64,000 nucleotides of DNA, taken from NCBI GenBank assembly GCA_963971305.1, contig OZ020313.1, forward strand, positions 19,665,260 to 19,729,259. The letters are read 5' to 3'. The translations under genes and the position numbers were made by a program. The notes below the pieces were generated by a model. It saw only the letters and a list, made by a program, of their open reading frames with translations, did not search any database and had not been told where the DNA came from. Source of the DNA: Arcuatula senhousia (taxonomy: Eukaryota > Mollusca > Bivalvia > Mytilida > Mytilidae). Positions 55,330 through 64,000 of this stretch are shown piece after piece; the first letter of the stretch is position 1; each line of letters starts with the position of its first letter.

Positions 55330-56560
55330 ACCAAGGACAGACAGACGGACAGACGATATATGTATTTTTGTATGTTTGGTTTTACAAATATTTTTATTCA
55401 CTTATGTGTTTTTTTACTAAGATACATATATAATCTATCCTTTTGAGTCCGTAAGTGAGTATTTCATTTGGTTAGTTTATAATTTTTTTCATGTGTTTTT
55501 TTCTTCTTCGTTTTTTTTCACACCCAGGACATTGACAGACTGAAACCAAGTAATGGACGATACATGTAACATAGTAAACCAAGGACAGACAGACGGACAG
55601 ACACTAAGTGGTGAACGATACATGTTTTTTGAAATGTTTGTTTAACTATATTTATTTTTTTAATTTTCTGTTTTGGGTTTTCCACACTCATTAAGCTACA
55701 CACATAATCCACCCCTTGGTGTTCGTCTGTCTGGCGTGAGTATTTTTTGTTTGTTTAGTTATTTTTATCCTGTGTCTTTTTTCTCTGTCTCTTTTTTTCA
55801 CACCCAGGACATTGACAGGCGAACACCGAGTGATGGACGATACATGTAACATAGTGAACCAAGGACAGACAGACGGACAGACACTAAGTGGTGAACGATA
55901 CATGTTTTTTGAAATGTTTGTTTAACTATATTTATTTTTTTAATTTTCTGTTTTGGGTTTTCCACACTCATTAAGCTACACACATAATCCACCCCTTGGT
56001 GTTCGTCTGTCTGGCGTGAGTATTTTTTGTTTGTTTAGTTATTTTTATCCTGTGTCTTTTTTCTCTGTCTCTTTTTTTCACACCCAGGACATTGACAGGC
56101 GAACACCGAGTGATGGACGATACATGTAACATAGTGAACCAAGGACAGACAGACGGACCCTACATGGTGAACGATTTTTAAGCTGTTTTTTCCCTGTTCA
56201 CAATCTGGACATCGACACACAGACAATGGGCAATACAAATAGATTACATAAAGAAAAAAAAAGAAAATTGACAAACGGACACTAAGTGATTGACCATGTT
56301 GTTTGTTTGTTCAATGCGTTGTTTATTTGTTTTTTTTTTGTTGTTTTTTTACAAAGATAGACATAAAATCGATCCCTTCTGTCTAAGGTCATAGCGTGAG
56401 TATTTTTTGTTTGGTTGGTTATTTTTTTTTTTTTTGCGTGTGTCTTTTTTTTTTCTTATTTTTTCACACCCAGGACATTGACAGACGGACACCAAGTGAT
56501 GGATGATACATGTAATATAGTGAATCAAGGACAGACAGAACACAATAAGCCACAATAAGC
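55330..56560. repeat. ~280-bp tandem array
   Basis: Three good units (starting near 55518, 55798, 56078, spacing 280) plus degenerate ends to about 55330 and 56560. The unit holds CACACCCAGGACATTGACAG, AAGGACAGACAGACGGAC and GATACATGTTTTTTGAAATG. Short ORFs repeat with it and are not genes. Confidence 0.9.
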
Positions 56561-56739
56561 CACAGTCAGACACACTGGCGATACATGAAGTAAAAATAAA
56601 GTAAAATAAGGAAAATAGAAGACAAACATAAAGCTATGCATGGACGGTGCAAAATGAAAAAAGACATTATTTTGTTTTTTATGCCAAGAATACATATTAG
56701 ACTGATGTAATTATGGGCCAATGAAGAACAAACTGTAAG

Positions 56740-57003
56740 CAGTTTACTTAACATAAAACTCGTTTAAGGAGTATATTGCCGGACAAAAACGAGATTTATA
56801 TTAAATGAATCCTTACCGCATTAAAGAATTTGCATTTTTTGTACGTTGGTAAAAACATGTGTCGTTTATGCTGGGTTTGTACAAGAAGTTCACTTAATAC
56901 AAAACTCGTTTAAGGAATATATTGCAGGACAAAAATGAGATTATATAAAAGTGAATTCTTACAGCTTAAAAGAATTTGCATCTGTTTTGTACGTTGGTAA
57001 CAT
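56740..57003. repeat. ~135-bp tandem duplication
   Basis: Two diverged units share TAAAACTCGTTTAAGGA, GGACAAAAA-GAGATT and GTACGTTGGTAA. Confidence 0.75.
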
Positions 57004-57077
57004 GGTTCGGACCAGTATATTTACTGTAAATTGTTTTTTTCTTCTTCTCAAAATAAAGGGATGTAATTTCGTGCAAA

Positions 57078-57282
57078 GTATTTAGGTTTCCGCATCGAAA
57101 AGGAGGAAGCCGAAAGTCCAAGTCCAAAAGATGACAAAATAAAAGTATTTAGGACTCCGCATCGAAAAGGAGGAAGCCGAAAGTCAGATTGCAGAAAAGA
57201 TGACCAAATTAATGTATTTAGGACTCCGCATCGAAAAGGAGGAAGCCGAAAGTCAAAGTGTAAAAAAGATGACAAAATAAAA
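57078..57282. repeat. ~68-bp tandem repeat, three units
   Basis: Units start at 57078, 57145 and 57214, each with CCGCATCGAAAAGGAGGAAG and ACAAAAT-like tails. Confidence 0.85.
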
Positions 57283-59020
57283 TAATGATGTAAGTAAAGT
57301 GGAACTCGTTCTTTCTTCTATAATTTTGAAAAAAAAACATAATTGCAAAAAGACGCATTAGTGAAAATCGTACTTATTCTTGTCAGTATAAAGACTCTGA
57401 GACAGCCTATCAAAGATTAAAAAATAAATAAAAGTGGAACGTTAAAATAAATAATCGCATTTTTTCCTTCATTTTGAATAACATTAACACGTTGCAAATA
57501 TTTTTAGAATAAAACAATATTGACTTTAAAGCGTACTTGTTTTGACAGTAAAAAGATAGGAATAGGAATAAAATTTAAGAAAACATGTTTTCCCTTACTT
57601 TTCACTTGAAAACGACAATTGTTAACAAGGGCTAAAATTGATAACCAATAACCAAATAGTGTATAAAACAATAAAATAAAAATACTCAAAATAAATTATA
57701 CCTGCGTGATAATAAATTTTGCGGCAATTGGCTATTGTTTTTTAATTTTTTTCAAAAATGTTTAAAAAACAAAATGAATTCTAATTTAAAAAGTTCCAAT
57801 CTAAAAATGATAGTTCTTTGACTTATCTATATAATTCTAATTTATACTTCTTAACAAATGACTGGTTAACTTCTTGTTTAATACCTAACCTTAACCGTAA
57901 CCTTGCAAAATACTTGATTAACGTATATTTTATTGGAGTAAAATAAATTTAGAACAATCACAAAAAGAATTAAAATAAAAATTTAGAAAATTAAACAAAA
58001 AACATCTAAGAAAACTCCTAAAAACACACACACCAAAAAAAACTTTACAATATAATATATTCGTAAAAGTACAGGGTATTAACCCCTTGTATGTCTGTCC
58101 TTTCGTCTTTTAAAAAAATAGATATTGTAGAATATTTTTGTTACAATATTCCTGCCAAGTACTACAAACGAACTTTCAAGGAACTTTAAAGAACGAGTAT
58201 TTCTCGCTACTTGATCTTTTGCATGCATTATTCAATTTATTGTACAAATTGATAGAAAAAAAATGAGATCACAAAAATGTTTCCGCTATTGTCTAAAATA
58301 AAAATGTACATTATATGTAAATTTCGTTATCACAAAGAATAAAAACTTACTTTCAAAAATTAAACAAAAAATATCAATTGAAGTAAACGTATTTTAAGGA
58401 AAACTAGAGCATTTCGAATTAAATTTTGAAAACAAAATATATATGAAATAATACCTCTCCCAATCTGCAAAGGGAGTCAGTGAAGTTGAAGCCCGTGGTT
58501 GGTGCTAACCAAGGACGAAACATTGTTGATATATTATACGTGTTGAATTTCTGAAGAAATATTGAAAAATGATCAAAATGAACCAATTCGTATATTTTTA
58601 CACAATATGCCGTATAACATGTCATAGGGACTCAAATGGTTTCATGGTTCCACGGTGCATATAGGTTTTCTTTGTTATCTTAGCAATAAAACTGTCACAA
58701 AAGGGATGTTTTGGTAGCACTTTCAATTTCAAACGGTTGGTTTTCAATCATAACATTGTTTTGATAACAATTAAACAAATAGCAGATAATCATTTAACCT
58801 ACTCATGTCAAAAATGACTTCATAGATTATTACAAACCTTTTATAATCAAGGGGCAAAAATCTTTTTTTTATTTAAGTATATTTAATATATTATACTTTT
58901 TTCGATTTTTTTTAGATATTTCTAATTTTGAATTATATACTAATTAAATTTCCGTGCTTCCTTTATTAATATAATTGTTAATTCTATGCTTATTGAATTT
59001 TCACGCTCGATTTGATTGAT
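57283..59020. other. AT-rich DNA without genes
   Basis: No convincing ORF, RNA or repeat. Several poly-A/T stretches. Confidence 0.45.
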
Positions 59021-59034
59021 CTCAGCGGGATTTT

Positions 59035-59237
59035 GTCGCGGAATATCAAAGGATTTTTACAAAATCCTTAATAACTTAAAAACCGATAATAATATCTTTA
59101 TAAAACTTTCGATTTATGTAATTTATAATGATAAGAAACCATTAAACGATCTTTTATTAATCTTAAACAAATGCATCATGTCCTTAGTGCACATTTTGGG
59201 TCCTTAGAGCACTAAGGAGTCCTGTGTGGTGTTTAGA
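59035..59237 (-). repeat. GTCTAAACACC repeat, copy 2 (inverted)
   Basis: Reverse complement of most of 47368-47582, ~95% alike by eye, ending GTGGTGTTTAGACGTACC. Confidence 0.75.
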
Positions 59238-59239
59238 CG

Positions 59240-59665
59240 TACCGATATATAGGTTATTTGAGGGCGATGAACATGAAAAAGATGATAAAATGAACATGAA
59301 ATGATGATGATAAATGAAATATGGGAATGGGGTGAGAAACAATGCAAACAGTAAATTTTGAAGAACCACAGGGAAAAGGGGGAGAGATGGTTAGGGCGAA
59401 AAAGTTAGCCTATGTGGTCAATTGCTTGACGGTCCACAAAGGGATCCTTTTCGTGCAGGAAGCGTGATCCTCTCCACACACGTTTGCGGTCAGGCCTTCC
59501 GCATTATAGCCTAGCTGTTAACCCCGGCATTCATTAATATGACAGGTTGCTCCATTCAACCACCTGGGGCACACTTCTGTTCGTTTTATGGGCTAAGCAG
59601 CCTGACCCAATGTCAGGTTTCTGAGCGCTCTTTACCATCAAGCTTACCGCTGCTCTGGGTCTATT
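59240..59665 (+). repeat. Dispersed repeat family A, copy 3
   Basis: TATATAGGTTATTTGAGGGC, the GATGATGATAAATGAAAT region and GGTCCACAAAGGGATCC; its first ~40 bp are replaced by the preceding repeat. Confidence 0.7.
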
Positions 59666-60465
59666 TCTGGAGATGATTTTTAGCTAGTACTCTGGAGTCC
59701 ATTGAATTGAAGATATTTTTGATGGAAAATTGATTTATTAGAAAACATAAAGTGATAAGAAACATGCAAGAACGTCTATTTCAAGCAACAATTAAAAAGG
59801 TGTCCATGGATATACATGTTGCTGCAAATGTTACGAGATATTGGCAATAAGTCTTTCGGATATGCTTGCTTTGTTTTGTTCATTTATTTTCCCATTTTGT
59901 GGATTTGCAAGGGGGTCGATGTTTATAAAATTAATTGTTAAGAAATATAATATTTTGTTACAGCTGCTGACCATATTGGGTCTATCGTAGGCTGGAAAAA
60001 GAGTGACTTACAGAAACACTTCGGATCTTTACTTTATCGTTTTTTAAAGATCGTTCTTATGTAAAAAAAATTGCGATCAATAAATTCATTCAACGGCATA
60101 TAATTGAATAAGAATAAGAATTGTATAACTGAAATAAGATTCTTACACATATATGCATTCATTTAAACATTTTTGGCTTGCTATATATGCATGTATATGC
60201 TTCCTGAAAAATAGGAATGCCAAAGGGGGAAGAAATACAAATGATTTGAAAATTATTGAAATATTCAACAAATATAGAAGTATTTTGTTCTAAGAAAAGT
60301 TGTATCTTTCATTTTAATAACTATATTCTAAGCGACTTATTTCGGTATGGTTAAATGTCAAAAGTCAAAAGTGGTCAGGAATGTAGGAAGGATATTAAAG
60401 AAAATAATCGACTTGTAATGTAGTTTGTCGTCGATTACGTCACGACATTACGCGATTTCTACCTA
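59666..60465. other. No gene recognised
   Basis: AT-rich, nothing supported. Confidence 0.4.
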
Positions 60466-60565
60466 ATTAAATGGATGACTGACTCGAATGATCCAAGCCC
60501 TATCCGTCTTCGCATACTATGTAGCGACTGTAAGGAGCGAAATATTACGACTGTATTATTCTGGT
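60466..60565. repeat. Fragment related to 31264-31428 and 31700-31760
   Basis: CGAATGATCCAAGCCC and GCGACTGTAAGGAGCGAAAT...GTATTATTC recur from the 31 kb region. Continues after the 165-bp insertion. Confidence 0.6.
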
Positions 60566-60730
60566 CATAGGCGGATCCAGGGGGGGGGCCTGGGTGGCCC
60601 GGGCCCCCCCCCCTTTTGGTGGAAAAATTTGGTTGAATATATAGGAAATCATTGAAGCGTGACCAAAGCGGGCCCCCTCTTAGGCCAGTCAGTGGGCCCC
60701 CTCTTTTATGAAGTTCTGGATCCGCCACTG
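60566..60730. mobile_element. 165-bp CGGATCC-family element
   Basis: Ends CATAGGCGGATCCAG and CTGGATCCGCCACTG, flanked by CTGGT (60561-60565, 60731-60735). The related sequence at 31382-31410 shows the uninterrupted site. Contains G- and C-runs next to the ends. Confidence 0.75.
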
Positions 60731-60735
60731 CTGGT

Positions 60736-61462
60736 TAATGGATGACCAACGGGACTTGGATAGTTTAGATCAAATAGCTATATCCTGATAAATGATAAAT
60801 GTTGTGAAGTATTTTTTTAGAAATAGGTTGGATAAGCCATAGTTATCGTTTATAAATAAAAATGCAAACATGTATTTCCGTGTAATGTCCCCTTTAAGTC
60901 TTGGAAACTGGCTAATTGTTTTTCTTTTATTTAACTCAATCTGTTCTTTTTTAACTTTAATCTTTAGAAAGAAGTCTACGATGGATTTTAATTTTCTAGA
61001 GTTTGGTGTCCCGCTTGTCAGGCTTGGGTAATATTTTAGAAATAATCGAGAAGAACACTTTGCGTATGACTCTTTGATATATAATGGAGGCATTTGCATT
61101 TCGCTTTTAGTGGTGACTATTTAGTTATGAAAAAATGTAATCCATTTGACACCTAAGTTTTTTTAAACTATCATCATAGTGATGAAAACCTAAACAACCT
61201 TTTATACCGACAAAAATACATATATCATTAACATCATTATTCTAACTCCTGATAAAAATAAATTACAAGTGTTTACATTTTTAAGTTCAATATCGAGCCA
61301 GATTTTAGTTTTACGTTCAACATTGATTTTCCTATTGTGGTAATGCTGAATTGGATCATGATTCAGTTCAACATTAATTAATATTTAATTTTTGTTTCTT
61401 AGTTCTTGAATCAAATTTCAATTTTTGAAAGTTTTGTCTTTACAATGCAGTCATTTTTCATT
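60736..61462. other. No gene recognised
   Basis: AT-rich; an ORF on the minus strand at 60770-61099 has no recognised motif and is likely chance or a decayed fragment. Confidence 0.4.
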
Positions 61463-61464
61463 TA

Positions 61465-62040
61465 CTGTCTGTAAAGGGTAGTCTGGAGAACAGAAATTCT
61501 TGATTTTTTTCTTCATGTTGTTGATAGAACCTTTGAAATGTTTGCCATTTTTTATCTTTGCAAGAAAACGTAACTAAATTCACAAAAAAGAGTAAAGAAA
61601 TGGCTAACCTCTTAGAGAAATGAAGCAAAATCACTTTGCCCCCTATACTATAGTTTTTCCACTATAAATGGCAGCCATATTTGGGGATGCCAAATTGTCA
61701 ATAATCACTTTTTTGTACAATTTTAGAATATCATTCAGATCACAGATATATTTTGTGATCAATTTGTTTTTGTTTACATCTGGGAGCGCACTTTGACGTC
61801 ATATGACGTCACAATAGAAATTTGACAATTTTTCCCGCCATTTTTTTACAATGGGAAATCCCCATAGGCTAGCAAATATCTAAATTTTTAGGAAATGTAT
61901 TGAACTTTCTGTTAAGATGTTATATTTTTTAACTACGTCTTTTTGATACTAATAAGATTACCTAAACAAATTATAGCTAACTTATTTCAGAAAAAAATAT
62001 TTTTGATTTTTCCATTCTCCAGACTACCCTTTACAGACAG
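61465..62040. mobile_element. 576-bp TIR element with TA flanks
   Basis: Ends CTGTCTGTAAAGGGTAGTCT and its inverse (~28 bp well matched), TA at 61463-61464 and 62041-62042. No ORF. Confidence 0.7.
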
Positions 62041-62042
62041 TA

Positions 62043-63410
62043 GAAGAACCTTAAATCCCTCGTTTATCATTTTAAATTTTAGCGCTTTTAAACATAGGTT
62101 AGTACAGGTATAAGTAGATATTATCACGTGAGAATGATCAACCATAACCAACAGGATCTATGCACTACAGTAACGACTGTGACGGTATCGTATGTACCGG
62201 ACATCCATCACTATACCTGTGCGATTTTATATGCGCAGTGTTATGATCAGCTAACTATCTAAAAATAGATCAGGAAATAAATTATAGTTAGGATTGATAT
62301 AAGTAGGAAATGATTGATAAATATAAATTAAATATCATATATAAATTAAATATCATTATGATTCTTTTATTGCTTTTGTTTTAATCATGCAAAAAAAGAA
62401 AAGAAATACGATGTGGTAAATAAATCCGTAAATATGATTAATAATTATATTTAATACATACATGTATTATAAAAGTTGGGTTTTTTTTCAGAATGAAATG
62501 TGCTTATATAATTGTCTCTTTTGTTTATAAGTAAAATTGTAAACAGAAAATAACGATGGGATGCCTTTTCGTTCACCCAATTATGATTTTTAACTGTGCA
62601 TACATATAGTTATTTATTAATTAAGTTTGTTTGCGCCTTTCATAAACTGTCCGCTAACGCTGACCAGTGTACAAGGGACAAAATCCCCGGGAAAAATCTC
62701 AGAAATGAACATTTATATTATAATTTCTAACGTTATAACAGAATAATTATATTGTTTCATATTCAACATATGAAAGTTGAATACATATATTATACATTGT
62801 AAAAGAGGGGGGGGGGCTTCCATTAAACGTGGGAACATATGATAATGTGCTGTTCAGCAGTGTCTATATTTTGGGGGGATGGGATGGAATTTTTAGATGA
62901 ACCGCATTGCATATATTATAAGGTGATCTTTTCTCAAATGTCATTATCAATACAAAGAGAATTAGCTGTGATTCGTAGCTCTTTGTGGTTCTTTTGATAT
63001 TTTTTTTTGTGCGGATGGTCCGCAAAATCAGAAAATTTAAAAAAGGACAATTAAGAGCTACGGAACCGCATGCAGCTAAAATAGAATGAGTCCCAGCATC
63101 CAAGCATTGCCTCGATCTTCACTTCCCCAACTGTACGTGTGTTTGGTTAATCACTCTTTCCTTTTAAGTTTTGATTTTAATAGAATATCTTTAAGAGCTG
63201 TCATTTTTGTATGAGTAAAAGTTACCTAAACCCACTCAGGTCAATACTATAGGCTATGATATTCTAAAGATCGCTATAGATTTCAAATTTCTAATTGATT
63301 AGATATGCATTCTTGTCTTTAATTTCTTTATATTTTTTATTATTTTATCAATCGGTGTTTCACCCCTTATTTTTAAAGTGGCGGGGATCGTCAGCGGTCT
63401 CCACTTATTT
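62043..63410. other. No gene; weak inverted repeat at 62952-63077
   Basis: AGCTGTGATTCGTAGCTCTT and AAGAGCTACGGAACCGCATG form imperfect inverted ends, possibly a decayed MITE. Confidence 0.35.
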
Positions 63411-63479
63411 ATGCTCTTTGTAATGATACTGGACCGTACACCGGATTATCAATATGCTTTAATATATGTATATGTTTTA

Positions 63480-64000
63480 CTTGTCAAATGATTTGACTAA
63501 AGCTTCATGTTAGATAAGATTTATCAGCTCTTGTAAGTTTCTCTTGCAAATTCTTCTCTCATTGATTGTCTCTAATTGTTTTTTTCATTAAATGCTAGTA
63601 TACTTGAAAGTTATTCTGCTTTCCTCTAGTAAATCCACTTGTTAGTAAATGCAAATGTTTTGTAACAGATATTTCGAATTGTTTTATCGATGGGTTGTAT
63701 TTTGTAACAAAAACTATAGCTCCTCCCTTTTTTTTCTTTTCTTATCTAATAGTAAATCATTCTGCTTGAAATCTGCAGTATCTCTAAAATCTGTAATTTC
63801 ATTGTTTTTATAATGTCTGCATAACAGATTATCTTTAAATGATTGAATATCTTATTTTTTAATACGATCATCGCTCGTGTTTCTGATGTTTCCAATTATT
63901 TTCCTTTTGATAAATCTTGTTTTAGGATGACAACTTTTTCTGTCTAAATAATGAAAAGTTTCAGTAATTTTGATATACAAAAGCTTGATGATAGGAATCT
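63480..64000 (-). pseudogene. Decayed PLE-like coding fragment
   Basis: Minus-strand frames, broken by stops, give CHPKTRFIKR, DNLLCRHYKNNEITDFRD, KYNPSIKQFE and KHLHLLTSGFTRGK. This resembles the RT-to-nuclease linker of Penelope-like elements. No catalytic motif is in the window; the rest would lie beyond the right edge. Confidence 0.4.

Noticed and set aside
55518..56274. Several 60-80 residue ORFs
   Set aside because: They repeat with the 280-bp array and contain no domain.

Overview
The window is eukaryotic, AT-rich, and most likely from a bivalve mollusc (a mussel-like genome). The reasons are an intronless nicotinic-receptor-like gene, a B-box/coiled-coil/beta-propeller TRIM-like gene, many Penelope-like element (PLE) fragments, a hammerhead-ribozyme-bearing retroelement, and dispersed repeats of a style common in bivalves. 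Species is not determinable by eye. Nothing prokaryotic is present, and I found no CRISPR array, rRNA or convincing tRNA gene.

Only two genes look like ordinary host genes: a Cys-loop ligand-gated channel subunit (9194-10384, minus) and a B-box/coiled-coil/propeller protein (16118-17602, plus). Almost everything else is mobile or repetitive DNA.

1-7.4 kb is a broken Ty3/Gypsy element on the minus strand (gag, protease, RT, RNase H, integrase with a chromodomain-like tail). It is split by a ~1 kb insertion, and its 3' untranslated region carries three related stem-loops with compensatory changes. 7.9-14.3 kb holds two truncated PLE copies pointing inward around the receptor gene. One contains a TA-flanked MITE and a 54-nt in-frame insertion identical to the end of the ribozyme-bearing retroelement at 18.6 kb. 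18-26 kb is a patchwork of dispersed repeats. 26.4-30.9 kb is a young LTR retrotransposon with almost identical 1044-bp LTRs and a single intact gag ORF but no pol.

33.5-46.1 kb contains two nearly identical 4.7-kb elements with ~360-bp terminal inverted repeats rich in AACAGAC, TA target duplications, no transposase, and a shared nested 809-bp element. Several very small foldback elements with clear target-site duplications lie between or beside them (61 bp with 9-bp TSD; 79 bp with 8-bp TSD; 135 bp with 6-bp TSD). 46.5-47.6 kb has elements built on a 14-bp palindrome. 48.1-51.6 kb is an intact non-LTR retrotransposon ORF with an N-terminal 2A-like motif, PHD-like finger, endonuclease and RT. 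52.2-55.0 kb is an OTU-protease/MULE-transposase gene with one in-frame stop and a likely intron. 55.3-57.3 kb holds tandem arrays, and 59-64 kb more dispersed elements and a decayed PLE-like coding fragment.

There is no operon-like cooperation. The story is of nested transposition, and the most useful observations are insertions whose duplications or empty-site relatives can be read in the window itself.
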